Positions 8,201 through 18,061 are shown, counted from the stretch's first letter. The stretch is 59,077 nucleotides of DNA from Hyphomicrobiales bacterium (GCA_016124805.1 WGND01000016.1:1-59077); one strand, 5' to 3'. Notes: generated by a model not told the origin, from the sequence alone. Made by a program: numbers and translations.

Positions 8201-10315
8201 TTAGTTTAATCTTTGCAGGTGGAACAGGGCAATTTCGCCGGCCCGCAACACGGGAAGCGGCAGGCCGCCATGAGCGAGTTGCGCGCCTGAAACCGTCAAT
8301 GCGTTGCCTTTGATAAGTGCGGGCGTTTGTTTCATCGTAAGGGCTGGATTGCGTGGCGGGTTGATGAGTTGCACGCGGTAATTTGCGGTTGGCTGCAGGT
8401 CTGGCAGCTGAAGATGGGGCGCCGTCGCATAGACAGGCGATTCCACCTGTGCCGCGCTGACAAGGATATCGCGGTCTTCGACCATGAGACAGAGAAGCCC
8501 TTTGTCTTCTGCCGCGAGGCGAGTCAGGCGACCGCGATGCAACAGATCGCGCCATTTCTTGTGATGTCCGATCCAGGTGGCGAGCTGACTTTTCTCTCCT
8601 TCCGAAAAATCAGCAATGTTTCCCTCGATTCCCATATGACCAAAGAGTGCCGTCACGGCGCGCATTTCCAGCGAGGTGATGCGCGCCGTGGTGTGGGCAT
8701 GGCGGGGGCCGACATGGGCACCCATAACTTCGGGCGGAAAGAAAATCGAAAAATGACGCTGTATATGCTGGCGCTCGATCGGGTCATTGCAGTCTGATGT
8801 CCAGATGCGATCTGTACGCTTGAGGATTTCATAATCCGCGCGCCCGCCGCCGGAACTGCAGCTTTCAATTTCGACATGCGGATGGTCTGACCGCAGTCGA
8901 TCCATCAGTGCATAAAGCGCCTGCGTTTGGTGATGCACCGCCGGTCGGCCTCGGCTTGCTGCATGCGTCAGGTCGCGGTTCATGTCCCATTTCAGATAGC
9001 CGATATCATATGCGCGAAGAAGGGCATCGATCTGCCCGTGAATATTGTCGAAAACGTCGGGCCGCGTCAGATCAAGAACATATTGTCCGCGCCCCAACGG
9101 CTGCTGGCGTCCGTCAGCAGCCAATATCCAGTCAGGATGGGCCCGCAGCAGATCTGAATTGGCATTAGCCATTTCCGGCTCCACCCAGAGGCCGAATGTC
9201 ATGCCGAGCTTTTTTACATGATTGATGAGGGGTATCAGACCGTCCGGATATTTCTCGCGGTCGACGGTCCAGTCACCGAGCGCAGCCGTGTCGTCATGGC
9301 GACCCTTAAACCAGCCATCATCAAGCACGAAACGTTCAACACCCAGCGCTGCGGAAAGCTCTGCCAGATGCATCAGCCTGGGCATGTCGTGATTGAAATA
9401 GATCGCTTCCCATGTGTTGAAATGCACCGGTCGCGGTCTATCCACCAGCCGGTTGCCGAGAATGGTTTCCCGAACAAAGGGGTGGAAGCGCGCGGTCAGG
9501 CCATTCGTGCCGGTCGTGGAGCGCGCCACGTGGCATTTCGGCGTCTCGTAGCTCGCCGCCGGCGCAAGGATCATTTCGCCGGGCAGAAAGAGTTCACCGG
9601 CTTGAATCTGGATGCGTCCGTCCCGCAAGCGTTCGGCAAGCAGCCGGTGATTGCCACTCCATGCCAGATGCACGCCATAGGCCTCACCCTGTCGCTCATC
9701 AAACCCGTGACTGCCATAAATCATGAAGGGCGGCGCATGATGCGATGTGCGCCCGCTCCGGCTTTCCTTGATCGTCAGACCGGTTTCAATGCGACAGCGC
9801 ACGGGCTGGAATTCACGGGTCCATCGTCCCTCAAAAAAAAGGAACTCTTCGTGATGGGCGGGGATAGTCGCGGCTGACAGCCATTCAAGATGCAGCTGAT
9901 CTTTGCCGCAATTCCGGATGCAGCTTGAGGCGGTCATGACGCCAGTGGAACTGTCGAGTTGATAGGTGAGCCTCAGCTCAATGCCAAAGGCTTTGTCCAC
10001 GAGATGAAAGGTGATCAGCGTTTCATCCTGGTCAACCGACAACAAAGCGAGTTGAGTAACGAAACGACCATCGGCACGATGACAAATCAGCGCCGGATGG
10101 CCGGTAAAGCCGCGCCCGGCTTCCGGGAGGCAATCCAATCTCTCGCCGCGATCAAGCTGGCCTTGCGGCACAGGCCGTTCGTGAAGCAGCGCGTCATCAA
10201 TTTGTGGCGCACCGTCGGCAGATCCCCAATAGAGCAGGCTGGGTGGCGCCTTATCCTCGCTGATGAAAACCAGCCGCTCGCCACCACCTGAAATCTGAAA
10301 ACGGTCCGTCCCCAT
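8201..10315 (-). CDS. Alpha-galactosidase, glycoside hydrolase family 36
   Basis: Releases terminal alpha-D-galactose from raffinose-type sugars, melibiose or galactosylglycerol-type compounds. The 704 residues have the GH36 build: an N-terminal beta-supersandwich, a TIM barrel from about residue 300, and a C-terminal beta domain. Seen motifs are FVLDDGWFKGR (about 329-339), the nucleophile segment GYLKWDMNRD (Asp 444), and the acid/base segment TDRIWTSDCND (Asp about 508). No signal peptide is visible, so it is intracellular. It is the first gene of the galactoside operon. The 104 bp upstream, up to the phaZ stop, must hold the promoter, though no clear box can be named. Confidence 0.95.
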   Translation of the reverse strand: MGTDRFQISGGGERLVFISEDKAPPSLLYWGSADGAPQIDDALLHERPVPQGQLDRGERLDCLPEAGRGFTGHPALICHRADGRFVTQLALLSVDQDETLITFHLVDKAFGIELRLTYQLDSSTGVMTASSCIRNCGKDQLHLEWLSAATIPAHHEEFLFFEGRWTREFQPVRCRIETGLTIKESRSGRTSHHAPPFMIYGSHGFDERQGEAYGVHLAWSGNHRLLAERLRDGRIQIQAGELFLPGEMILAPAASYETPKCHVARSTTGTNGLTARFHPFVRETILGNRLVDRPRPVHFNTWEAIYFNHDMPRLMHLAELSAALGVERFVLDDGWFKGRHDDTAALGDWTVDREKYPDGLIPLINHVKKLGMTFGLWVEPEMANANSDLLRAHPDWILAADGRQQPLGRGQYVLDLTRPDVFDNIHGQIDALLRAYDIGYLKWDMNRDLTHAASRGRPAVHHQTQALYALMDRLRSDHPHVEIESCSSGGGRADYEILKRTDRIWTSDCNDPIERQHIQRHFSIFFPPEVMGAHVGPRHAHTTARITSLEMRAVTALFGHMGIEGNIADFSEGEKSQLATWIGHHKKWRDLLHRGRLTRLAAEDKGLLCLMVEDRDILVSAAQVESPVYATAPHLQLPDLQPTANYRVQLINPPRNPALTMKQTPALIKGNALTVSGAQLAHGGLPLPVLRAGEIALFHLQRLN

Positions 10316-10419
10316 GTTCCCCCGCGCGCATGTCCATGCGCCTTCGCCTTCAAGGCTTGTTTTGAGAGAGCCTAGCAGGGTGGGGCGGGGTGTTCACGGG
10401 AGAAAAGGCTCAGCGCGCC

Positions 10420-11637
10420 TTAATCATTCGACAGAATGACATTGCGCACGATGGGATAAATCTGGTTAGCCCATTTGGAGCCACTGAATACGCCATAATG
10501 GCCAACGCCCGGCTGGAGATGGTGGCGCTTTTTATAGGGCCGGATGCTCGTGCAAAGATCCTGCGCGGCCAGGGTCTGCCCAACCGAGCAGATATCGTCG
10601 CGCTCGCCTTCGACCGTAAACAAAGCGGTCTTCTTGATTGCGCGCGGGTCAATTTTCTCGCCATGCCAGGTGAGCTTGCCCTTGGGCAGCACATGTTCCT
10701 GAAACACGAGATTGACCGTTTCTAGATAAAATTCAGCTGTCAGGTCAAGCACGGCAAAATATTCATCATAGAATTTCTTGGTTGAATTGGCCTTGTCATC
10801 ATTGCCAGTGGCCAGATTCCCGTAGAGATCGACATGGGTGTCGAAATGGCGTTTCGGGTTCATGCTCATGAAGGCGGTCAACTGGACGAAGCCCGGATAC
10901 ACTCTGCGCCCGCCACCCTTGAAGCCATAGGGCACAGTGGCAATGAGGTTCTTCTCAAACCATTCAATGGAATGTGTGGTGGCAAGCTCGTTAACGGTCG
11001 TTGGATTGATGCGTGTATCAATCGGGCCGGCCATCAGCGTCATGCTGGCGGGCTGGTAAGGATTGTCGCTCGCCGCCATGGCCGCAACAGCGGCAAAGGC
11101 ATGGGCGCAGGGCTGACAGACAGCAAGAAGATGCGCGCCTTCACCAAGTGTCTCGAGAAACAGAATGACATGATCGATATATTCGTCGAAACCGAAGCGA
11201 CCGGCCTCCACGGGAACTTCGCGCGCATTGTGCCAATCGGTGATGTAGACATCGTGATCAGGCAGCAGCACTTCCACCGTGTTGCGCAGGAGCGTCGCAA
11301 AATGGCCTGAGAGCGGGGCGACCACGAGCACGCGTGGCTGGGGCACATCCGTTTCCTTGGCAAAGCGCAAAAGCGTGCAGAAGGGCGTGACAAGCGTTGC
11401 CTCTTCGACCACGGGCACTTCCTCGCCATCCACCATGACGCTGTCAATTTCATAGGAGGGGCGCGAATGGGTCAGGGTGGCCCGGCTCAGCATTTCCAGG
11501 CTGGCCGACACATAGGGACGGACGACCTCGCCCAACAAACCGGCAAAGGGACCGTCCAAGGCCAGCTTTGCGGTTTCAGCAGCAAATCGGATGGGAACCA
11601 TTAGGTCGGCTTGTGCCTGATAGGCCAAGTATTTCAT
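10420..11637 (-). CDS. phaZ: Intracellular polyhydroxyalkanoate depolymerase
   Basis: Mobilises stored poly-3-hydroxybutyrate granules. The 405 residues match the intracellular PhaZ family, beginning MKYLAYQAQADLMVPIR. The alpha/beta-hydrolase nucleophile is a Cys, as known for this family: HLLAVCQPCAHAF (Cys 174). The acid lies in EGERDDICSVGQT (about residue 355) and the His in HLQPGVGHYGVFSG (about 388). It has its own upstream region (11638-11887), shared with a divergent GST gene and holding two TGC-rich direct repeats. A separate transcription unit from the galactoside operon is likely, though both are on the minus strand 104 bp apart. Confidence 0.93.
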   Translation of the reverse strand: MKYLAYQAQADLMVPIRFAAETAKLALDGPFAGLLGEVVRPYVSASLEMLSRATLTHSRPSYEIDSVMVDGEEVPVVEEATLVTPFCTLLRFAKETDVPQPRVLVVAPLSGHFATLLRNTVEVLLPDHDVYITDWHNAREVPVEAGRFGFDEYIDHVILFLETLGEGAHLLAVCQPCAHAFAAVAAMAASDNPYQPASMTLMAGPIDTRINPTTVNELATTHSIEWFEKNLIATVPYGFKGGGRRVYPGFVQLTAFMSMNPKRHFDTHVDLYGNLATGNDDKANSTKKFYDEYFAVLDLTAEFYLETVNLVFQEHVLPKGKLTWHGEKIDPRAIKKTALFTVEGERDDICSVGQTLAAQDLCTSIRPYKKRHHLQPGVGHYGVFSGSKWANQIYPIVRNVILSND

Positions 11638-11717
11638 AGATATTCACCAGCCCCAGCCTGCCGGACGGGGGCCCGTCGCAGGTACAAAAACTCACGCAGG
11701 AAAATGCTAGTGCTTTT

Positions 11718-11755
11718 ATTTGCGCAGTGCGAGAATAATTTGCTGCAGTGCGAGA
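11718..11755. promoter_or_regulatory. Pair of TGC-rich direct repeats upstream of phaZ
   Basis: ATTTGCGCAGTGCGAGA (11718-11734) is repeated as ATTTGCTGCAGTGCGAGA (11738-11755), about two helical turns apart, in the 250-bp divergent region between phaZ and a GST gene. PhaR repressors of PHB metabolism in alphaproteobacteria bind TGC/GCA-rich sequences, so a PhaR-type operator is a reasonable guess. The repeat is seen; the regulator is inferred. Confidence 0.45.
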
Positions 11756-11887
11756 CGAGGGTTAAGCTGATTTTATGGGAACGCGGGAAGCGGTCCTTCT
11801 GTTGGCCAAGGAGGGATGGGTCCACGTTCCCCTAAAGCGGCTGCCAACATGGCCAGACTGGGCGTATTCGCGCCGGAGGAACGATAA

Positions 11888-12544
11888 ATGACCAAGACGA
11901 CGCTGACAATTAGCTCGAAAAACTACTCCTCCTGGTCTCTCAGGGGGTGGTTGCTTTGTGAAATGGCGGGTCTTGAGTTTGAGGAAAAATTGCTTTCCAG
12001 CTCCGATGCGGCCACCCGGGCCGAGCTGCTGCTGCTGTCCCCTTCTTTTCTGGTGCCCTGTCTTGAACATAATGGAATCAAGGTCTGGGATACCCTGGCA
12101 ATCGCTGAATATCTGCAGGAAGTGATTCCCGATTCCGGCCTGCTGCCCAAGGACTTGAAAACGCGCACCCATTGCCGTGCCATTTCTGGCGAAATGCATT
12201 CGGGTTTTTCCAATCTTCGCGCGGCGCTGCCCATGAACCTCAAAGCGCATTATCCGGGTTTCAAAATTTGGGCTGGTGCCCAGGCCGATATCGACCACAT
12301 CGTATCGATCTGGAATGATTGCTTCAGCCGCTACAAGGGCCCTTACCTTTTTGGTGAGCACCTTACCATGGCTGATGCCATGTATGCGCCGGTCTGCACA
12401 CGCTTCACAACCTATGATGTGGAGCTGGATGAAGCCTGCGACGCGTATCGCAAGAAAATCCTTGCCCTGCCCGCCATGATGAAATGGATCAAGGCGGCAA
12501 AATCAGAGCCGGAAGAGTTCGAAGAACTCGACATGGAATTCTGA
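11888..12544 (+). CDS. Glutathione S-transferase family protein
   Basis: A 218-residue soluble protein with a thioredoxin-fold N-terminal half, YSSWSLRGWLLCEMAGLEFE, which is the GST N-domain start with a Ser-rich glutathione-activating region. It is followed by the cis-Pro loop FLVPCLEHNG and the glutathione-contacting VWDTLAIAEYLQE. The helical C-terminal domain contains HLTMADAMYAPVCTRF, the conserved N-capping region of GSTs. The substrate cannot be told. It stands alone between divergent phaZ and a DUF1330 gene 174 bp downstream. The start follows GGAGGAACGATAA. Confidence 0.9.
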   Translation: MTKTTLTISSKNYSSWSLRGWLLCEMAGLEFEEKLLSSSDAATRAELLLLSPSFLVPCLEHNGIKVWDTLAIAEYLQEVIPDSGLLPKDLKTRTHCRAISGEMHSGFSNLRAALPMNLKAHYPGFKIWAGAQADIDHIVSIWNDCFSRYKGPYLFGEHLTMADAMYAPVCTRFTTYDVELDEACDAYRKKILALPAMMKWIKAAKSEPEEFEELDMEF

Positions 12545-12646
12545 TTCCAAACCTCATCTGCGCATTCTGTCAAAGCCCCTAAGCGACCCTTATGCCCTGG
12601 CCGCCCGGCCTGAGTATTCCTGCCATAATGCATGAGCGTTCTTGTA

Positions 12647-12670
12647 ATATGGCATTAACGGTGCCAATAT
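12647..12670. promoter_or_regulatory. Inverted repeat upstream of the DUF1330 gene, possible operator
   Basis: ATATGGCA (12647-12654) faces TGCCAATAT (12662-12670), an almost perfect inverted repeat with a one-base bulge. It lies 49 bp before the DUF1330 start, in an AT-rich patch. It could be a regulator site, but no second copy was noticed. Confidence 0.3.
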
Positions 12671-12718
12671 ATTTACGAAAGTGTAAAACCAAACCGCTGC
12701 TGCAGGGGGAGAAACATC

Positions 12719-13156
12719 ATGCAGGTCGTAAATGAGGTGACTACAACGGATCCTGAGCGCATCAAGCAGATGCTGCAGCCTGGGCCGGATGCGCCGATCT
12801 ATATGGTCAATTTGCTGAAGTTCAAAGAAAAGGCGGAATACAAGGATGGCCGCAAGACCGACCTGTCTGGCCGCGACGCCTATATGATTTACGGGCGTGC
12901 CGTGTCTGACCTGTTGCCAAAATTCGGCGGCAAGGCCATTTTCGCCGGGGATGTCACCTTCCTGATGCTCGGTCAGGTCGAAGAACTCTGGGATGAAATT
13001 GCCATCGCCACCTATCCCAATCGCAAAGCACTGGTAGATATGTCGACCTCCGCTGAATGGCGCGAGATTGCCGTGCACCGCGAGGCCGGTCTGGCAGGCC
13101 AGCTCAATATTGAAACCGTGCTGCAGGACAAGGATATTTCAGGTCAGAAGTCTTGA
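12719..13156 (+). CDS. DUF1330 family protein
   Basis: A 145-residue protein of the dimeric alpha-beta barrel type. The conserved DUF1330 elements are visible: PIYMVNLLKFKEKAEY at about residues 24-39, YMIYGRAVSDLLPKFGGKAIF, and the second strand EELWDEIAIATYPNRKALVDM with the trailing helix EWREIAVHREAGL. The biochemical function of the family is unknown; related ferredoxin-fold proteins bind small aromatic or acyl compounds. A good ribosome site (GGGGGAG) precedes the ATG. A membrane-anchored protein at 43928-44857 carries domains of similar appearance. Confidence 0.85.
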   Translation: MQVVNEVTTTDPERIKQMLQPGPDAPIYMVNLLKFKEKAEYKDGRKTDLSGRDAYMIYGRAVSDLLPKFGGKAIFAGDVTFLMLGQVEELWDEIAIATYPNRKALVDMSTSAEWREIAVHREAGLAGQLNIETVLQDKDISGQKS

Positions 13157-13201
13157 TCTGAACCGTCTGCCGATGCATCCGATTTTGAGCAGGCCGTGGT
13201 C

Positions 13202-13798
13202 CTAGGAAAGCTTTTCGATATATTGAACGGCTTGAGGTATGGCGGCTTTATTCTTAAGCCCGCCAAAACTGATGATCGCTGAAACCACGGCCCGTGTCCG
13301 CTTCAGGAGACCCGGATAGCGGAGCATCAGAATATTGTCGGGCGCTTCCACATAGAACCGCATCATATGGGTATAGAGGGTCTGCGCGCCCTCGCGTCCC
13401 ATATGGGCGGGCCGTTTATGCTGCAACCGGTTGGCTTCAATTTCCTTGAAGGGTCGGTAAATAAAGATGAAACGCGGCTGAAAGACCTCTGAGATTTCAG
13501 GCAGGATCAGGGCCGAGAGGGGATGTTGCAGGAAAAAGGGCAGGGTGGTCTGCGGCAGGTTGTCCCGAAAAACCGTCAATGCGTCAATGACCTTTGTGCG
13601 GTCCTTGATCTTGTAGTCGAGCTTTTCTTCATCGAGGAAGGAAAGCAGAAGACGATGATATGCTTCTGACTCAAAGCCCGCTGCCTGTGCCTCTCTCTGG
13701 TGAAAGGGGGGAAGACTTGGACAGCCAAGGCTGTTGAGGACGCCTGCAACTTCGGTACTGCCCCCGCCCCAGGCGCCGACGACAAATATATATCCCAT
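13202..13798 (-). CDS. Sulfotransferase-like protein
   Basis: A 198-residue protein beginning GYIFVVGAWGGGSTEVAGVL, a P-loop-like PAPS-binding start, with a central RFIFIYRPFKEIEANRL segment that corresponds to the 3'-phosphate-binding strand of sulfotransferases. It is shorter than typical family members (about 250-330), and the classic KxGTT motif is replaced by GGGST, so activity is not certain. It faces the DUF1330 gene convergently, 45 bp away, and is divergent from the flavin oxidoreductase at 14027. Two more sulfotransferase genes lie within 4 kb. Confidence 0.7.
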   Translation of the reverse strand: MGYIFVVGAWGGGSTEVAGVLNSLGCPSLPPFHQREAQAAGFESEAYHRLLLSFLDEEKLDYKIKDRTKVIDALTVFRDNLPQTTLPFFLQHPLSALILPEISEVFQPRFIFIYRPFKEIEANRLQHKRPAHMGREGAQTLYTHMMRFYVEAPDNILMLRYPGLLKRTRAVVSAIISFGGLKNKAAIPQAVQYIEKLS

Positions 13799-14026
13799 GA
13801 ACTGTCTTCTTCTTGGCGTCTTTGTGAACGCATTGCCGGATCAAATGGCTTGATCCTGTTTCGGCTAAATTCGGAGGAAGCGGTTGAATTGTCAAACAGG
13901 GCGCGAAATCGGCGTGTCTGGTGAGACTGACATCGGCTCTGGAATATGGTCTCATAGCCATAACAAGAATTGCCGCCAATCAGAACGACTTTCTTACAAT
14001 AAGAAACGCATTGCAGGACTTCACCG

Positions 14027-15118
14027 ATGACAAATCTCTTTCGGCCCCTTTCCTTCATGCATGGTCATGCGATGAAGAACCGGTTCATGCTGGCGCCGCT
14101 GACCAATTGCCAGAGCCACGCAGACGGCACCCTGTCAGATGACGAATTTAACTGGCTCACCTATCGGGCGGAAGGCGGCTTTGGACTTGTGATGACCTGC
14201 GCGGCGCATGTCCAGCCATCGGGCAATGCCTTTCCCGGTCAGCTCGGCGTCTTTTCAGATATTCATCTCCCCGGGCTTACGCGCCTTGCTTCAGCGCTGA
14301 AGGCGGGCGGGGCGATCTCAAGCCTGCAGCTGCATCATGGCGGCATTCGCTGCCCCGAAAGCCTGATAGGCGAAACGCCACGCGGCCCCTCCGCAGATGC
14401 CGAAACCGGCGCCCGCGCCCTGAGCGAGACGGAAGTCGAGGAGCTGATTGAGGATTTTATCGCTGCCGCCGTTCGCAGCGAGAAGGCCGGATTTGACGGT
14501 GTCGAAATCCATGGCGCGCATGGCTATATCCTTTGTGCTTTTCTGAGCCCTGAACTGAACCGCCGCACGGATCGATATGGTGGCTCGCTTGAAAATCGTT
14601 CTCGCATTCTTTTTGAAATCATCAAGGGCATCCGGGCCCGAACCGGTCCCTCTTTCCAGCTCGGTCTGCGTCTGTCACCCGAGCGCTTCGGACTGGTTTT
14701 TGCCGAGCAGCGCGAGCTTGCCCGCCAGCTTCTGACTGCCGGTGACCTTGATTATCTCGACATGTCGCTCTGGGATGTCTTCAAGGCACCGGTTGATGCA
14801 GCATTTGCCGATCGGCCGCTGATTGACTGGTTTGCCGATTTGCCGCGCGGGGCAACACGTCTTGGCGTTGCCGGCAAGTTGATGTCGGCTGCAGATTGTG
14901 AACATGTGCTTGCTCATGGTGCTGATTTTGCCATCATCGGGCGTGGCGCCATTCTGCATCATGATTTTCCGGGCTGCGTTGCACAAGATCCTGCCTTCCA
15001 GGCTGTCTCCCTGCCGGTGACGCGCGACTATCTCGGTCATGAGCGGTTGAGCCCGACTTTCATCGACTATATGGCCAACTGGAAGGGTTTTGTGGCTGAG
15101 GAGAGCAACGCGGCCTAG
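14027..15118 (+). CDS. NADH:flavin oxidoreductase, old yellow enzyme family
   Basis: A 363-residue FMN-dependent TIM-barrel enzyme. Typical OYE segments are KNRFMLAPLTNCQS near the start, QLHHGGIRCP (FMN/substrate region), and GVEIHGAHGYILCAFLSPELNRRTDRYGGSLENR in the second half. Members reduce activated C=C bonds with NAD(P)H; the particular substrate is unknown. The 228-bp upstream region is shared with the divergent sulfotransferase gene. A sulfotransferase gene follows within about 45 bp on the same strand, so the two may be cotranscribed. Confidence 0.9.
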   Translation: MTNLFRPLSFMHGHAMKNRFMLAPLTNCQSHADGTLSDDEFNWLTYRAEGGFGLVMTCAAHVQPSGNAFPGQLGVFSDIHLPGLTRLASALKAGGAISSLQLHHGGIRCPESLIGETPRGPSADAETGARALSETEVEELIEDFIAAAVRSEKAGFDGVEIHGAHGYILCAFLSPELNRRTDRYGGSLENRSRILFEIIKGIRARTGPSFQLGLRLSPERFGLVFAEQRELARQLLTAGDLDYLDMSLWDVFKAPVDAAFADRPLIDWFADLPRGATRLGVAGKLMSAADCEHVLAHGADFAIIGRGAILHHDFPGCVAQDPAFQAVSLPVTRDYLGHERLSPTFIDYMANWKGFVAEESNAA

Positions 15119-15163
15119 CCGCAGAAACAGGTTTGGGTCGGCATTTTTCGGGTGGGGGCTTTT

Positions 15164-15970
15164 GTGTTTTCCAAACTAAAAGCAAAAAAAGATATCCCGC
15201 GTCTTTTCTTCCTGCACATACCGAAAACGGCGGGCACGAGTTTTGTCGACCTCGGTGTGCGCTGGTTTGGCCAGAAAAATTCAGCAAACTATATTGAGGG
15301 ACGGCCAGTTGCCGCCCGGAAGAAACTTGGCAAGAAGAGATTTGTTTCAGGACATATTTTTTACGATGAGATGATGCGACTTCCTTATATCGGGGATTGC
15401 AAGCGTGCGATTTTTCTTCGCGATCCCTATGCCCGCCTCGCCTCTCATCTGCGCTATATGGATCGATATAATCAGCCCGAATTCGAACGCGGCTTTGCTG
15501 TCTTGCGTCCCGAGCTACAAGGTATCGTCAAAAAACTCGCGCAGGTCGATTTCAATTCGCCCCGTGAGATCGAGACCTATCTCTCTGATCTCACAGACTG
15601 GGGCAATGCCGCCTATCATAATTGTCAGACGCGTTTTCTTGTTTGCGATCTCGAATCCAGTGCGATCACGCCCTATCTGCCGCAGTTGCCGGAACATGCG
15701 CTTGAGCAGGCGTGCGAAAGACTATCGAAATTTGATTATCTTTGCCTGAGCGAAGAATTTGCAGACAGTGTCGCGCCCATGGCTGCCGATTTTGGGTTTG
15801 ATCTTTTATCGGAAACGCCCCGATCCAACACGGAATCATCATCCCGGAAACTGGACTATCTGGATCCGGCTATCCGGAATGTGTTGGCCCCATTTCTTGA
15901 AGAAGATGTCGCACTCTATCAATTCGCAAGAAAGCTATTTCAGGAGAAGCGGGCGGCAGCGTTTGAGTAA
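15164..15970 (+). CDS. Sulfotransferase family 2 protein
   Basis: Transfers sulfate from PAPS to a carbohydrate-type acceptor if active. The 5'-phosphosulfate loop is textbook for this family: LFFLHIPKTAGTSFVDLG near residues 13-30; a 3'-phosphate strand RAIFLRDPYARLASHLRYM follows near residue 85. About 268 residues. I chose the GTG at 15164, with a G-rich stretch 5 nt upstream; a GTG at 15152 is the alternative. There is no membrane segment, so it is cytoplasmic. Together with the genes at 13202, 16945, 18062 and 19259 it suggests a sulfated, methylated glycan. Confidence 0.85.
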   Translation: MFSKLKAKKDIPRLFFLHIPKTAGTSFVDLGVRWFGQKNSANYIEGRPVAARKKLGKKRFVSGHIFYDEMMRLPYIGDCKRAIFLRDPYARLASHLRYMDRYNQPEFERGFAVLRPELQGIVKKLAQVDFNSPREIETYLSDLTDWGNAAYHNCQTRFLVCDLESSAITPYLPQLPEHALEQACERLSKFDYLCLSEEFADSVAPMAADFGFDLLSETPRSNTESSSRKLDYLDPAIRNVLAPFLEEDVALYQFARKLFQEKRAAAFE

Positions 15971-16076
15971 ATTGATTTGCGGAGATGATTTGTCTTGCTT
16001 TGCAACAATTCCGGAACATCTCACTTTTGAGTGAAGGTCGGCTTTGAAGTCTCGCAATGAGAAGGAGGGGAAGGAT

Positions 16077-16964
16077 ATGACCCGGATGACAGCCAAGGAT
16101 TTTGATCAGGCGCTGCTTGAACTCTATGATTTCTACGCGCATGGACAGATCACCAAGCGTGACTTTCTCAATCAGGCCAGCCGCTGGGCGGTCGGCGGTG
16201 TTACTGCTGCGGCGCTCCTGAATATGCTGAGCCCAGATTATGCGCTGGCCGAACAGGTCTCCTTCAATGATCCGGATATCTATCCGGAATATGTGACCTA
16301 TCCCTCGCCCAACGGCCATGGCGAGGTGCGTGGATATTTGGTGCGCCCTGCGACAGTTGAAGCGCCGCTGCCTGCCGTGCTGGTGATACATGAAAATCGC
16401 GGCCTCAACCCCTATATTGAGGACGTGGCGCGGCGTCTGGCAAAAGCAGGTTATCTTGCTCTTGCGCCAGATGGATTGACGTCGGTTGGCGGCTATCCGG
16501 GCAATGATGCCGAAGGCAGGGAGCTGCAGAAATCCGTAAACCCCGAAAAATTGATGAATGATTTTTTCGCCGGGTTTGAACACCTCATGAGCCATAAACA
16601 ATCGATGGGTAAAGTTGGCGCTGTCGGCTTCTGCTATGGTGGTGGTGTCTGTAACGCGCTGGCCGTTGCCTATCCTGAGCTCGGCGCTTCGGTGCCTTTT
16701 TATGGACGCCAGCCAGCGGTAGAAGATGTGTCAAAAATTAAGGCGCCTTTGCTTCTGCACTATGCGGGTCTGGATGATCGCGTGAATGCAGGCTGGCCGA
16801 CTTATGAAGCCGCGCTCAAGGCCAATTCAAAAACATATCAGGCCTATATCTATCCGGATGTGAATCACGGCTTCCACAATGATTCCACGCCGCGCTATGA
16901 CGAAAGCGCTGCAGAACTCGCCTGGCAGCGGACTCTTGATTGGTTCAAGACCTATTTGAGCTGA
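16077..16964 (+). CDS. Dienelactone hydrolase family protein, probably exported
   Basis: An alpha/beta hydrolase of about 295 residues. The nucleophile is a Cys in [13 protein letters not shown], with the acid in [12 protein letters not shown] and the His in [10 protein letters not shown], the dienelactone-hydrolase triad. Before the domain is a Tat-like stretch: [12 protein letters not shown] followed by a hydrophobic run ending YALAEQ (K-R in place of R-R). Export to the periplasm is therefore likely. The start at 16077 follows a strong AAGGAGGGG; the frame also opens at 16044. Its last 20 bp overlap the convergent sulfotransferase gene. The natural substrate is unknown. Confidence 0.88.
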   Translation: MTRMTAKDFDQALLELYDFYAHGQITKRDFLNQASRWAVGGVTAAALLNMLSPDYALAEQVSFNDPDIYPEYVTYPSPNGHGEVRGYLVRPATVEAPLPAVLVIHENRGLNPYIEDVARRLAKAGYLALAPDGLTSVGGYPGNDAEGRELQKSVNPEKLMNDFFAGFEHLMSHKQSMGKVGAVGFCYGGGVCNALAVAYPELGASVPFYGRQPAVEDVSKIKAPLLLHYAGLDDRVNAGWPTYEAALKANSKTYQAYIYPDVNHGFHNDSTPRYDESAAELAWQRTLDWFKTYLS

Positions 16965-17937
16965 GGGGTTGTTGGACCGATGGTAGATCATCATATGCGA
17001 CCTGCCATCGGCTCAGATCAACATTCAGCAGCGCGGATAGTTTGGCAATATCCTCTGTAAACGCGGCTTGAAGGGTTCCATATTCTTCACGATTCAGTTC
17101 ATCGCGAAGCGTAGGTCGTTCAGGCGCCGGAAGCGGGAATAGCCGATCCATAAGGCGCGGGCCGAAAATTTTGCCGAGCTGTCTTGCCAGACCTTGTCGC
17201 TTTGGTGGGGCCATCCGGGCCGTGTCTGAGTTATGTCGCGCGGTTGCATCTATATTGATGGGTGGAAGACCCAGAAAGGCAAAGACCGCTTCGAGCGTTT
17301 CAGCGGGTTTCTGTTCAAAATCCTCAATAAAGATAATGTGAACCTGATCGCAGCCAAAGACTTCCAGATAGTGCTTCACACCTTCGTAATAGAGCCCTCT
17401 CCGGACATGGGCGAAAATCGGATCATAACCTTCTTTGTGTCGCTCTGCCTCCATTGACAGCGACTCCGCAAATGTTTGGGTCTGGAATTTCGCGGCAAAG
17501 GCATGCCGATATTCCGAATAGGCACGCAGCACAGGGTTCCGCAGCATGATGATAATTCTGCTTTGCGGGTTCCACGCATATATACGTTCGGCCGTGCCTG
17601 GCGTGGAGAGATAGTCGGTCGAAGCCTCTCCAGAGATCGCCTCATCGGAGGTGCCGGAGAACAAGGCGCTATAGCATTCGGCATCCGTCACGATACCCGG
17701 GTGAAACTGCTTGATGCCAAATTCAAATTGTTCAACAGGGTAGTTACAGAAGAACCGGGGTTCCTTGTTGGCCGGCATGAATATTTGGGGATGTTGCTGC
17801 AAGTAATGATATAGCGAGGTTGTTCCGCATTTGGGTGCGCCAACAATTATAAATTCCGGTGCTGATGGCACGTCCTCAATCCCTCTGGTAAATCCGCCCC
17901 GATGTACGGAATCTAGACTGTCAGAGGGCTTTGTCAA
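16945..17937 (-). CDS. Sulfotransferase domain protein
   Basis: A roughly 330-residue PAPS-dependent sulfotransferase. The PAPS loop is [20 protein letters not shown] with the following [15 protein letters not shown], exactly as in heparan- and Nod-factor-type enzymes. The 3'-phosphate strand is [20 protein letters not shown]. It is cytoplasmic, with no transmembrane helix. The frame starts at a TTG (17937); a GTG about 23 codons in is an alternative. Its stop lies inside the end of the convergent dienelactone-hydrolase gene (20-bp overlap). Confidence 0.9.
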   Translation of the reverse strand: MTKPSDSLDSVHRGGFTRGIEDVPSAPEFIIVGAPKCGTTSLYHYLQQHPQIFMPANKEPRFFCNYPVEQFEFGIKQFHPGIVTDAECYSALFSGTSDEAISGEASTDYLSTPGTAERIYAWNPQSRIIIMLRNPVLRAYSEYRHAFAAKFQTQTFAESLSMEAERHKEGYDPIFAHVRRGLYYEGVKHYLEVFGCDQVHIIFIEDFEQKPAETLEAVFAFLGLPPINIDATARHNSDTARMAPPKRQGLARQLGKIFGPRLMDRLFPLPAPERPTLRDELNREEYGTLQAAFTEDIAKLSALLNVDLSRWQVAYDDLPSVQQPLSSNRS

Positions 17938-18061
17938 AACCTGCCCTCATACTTAGCCGAAGAAGGAGCCAGCACCTTATGGCTTGCGGTAAAGCGGTTG
18001 CTTGCTAAGCTTGTTTCAACATATTCATGCCTTTACTGAATGACGGACCCGGGACCCCGCG

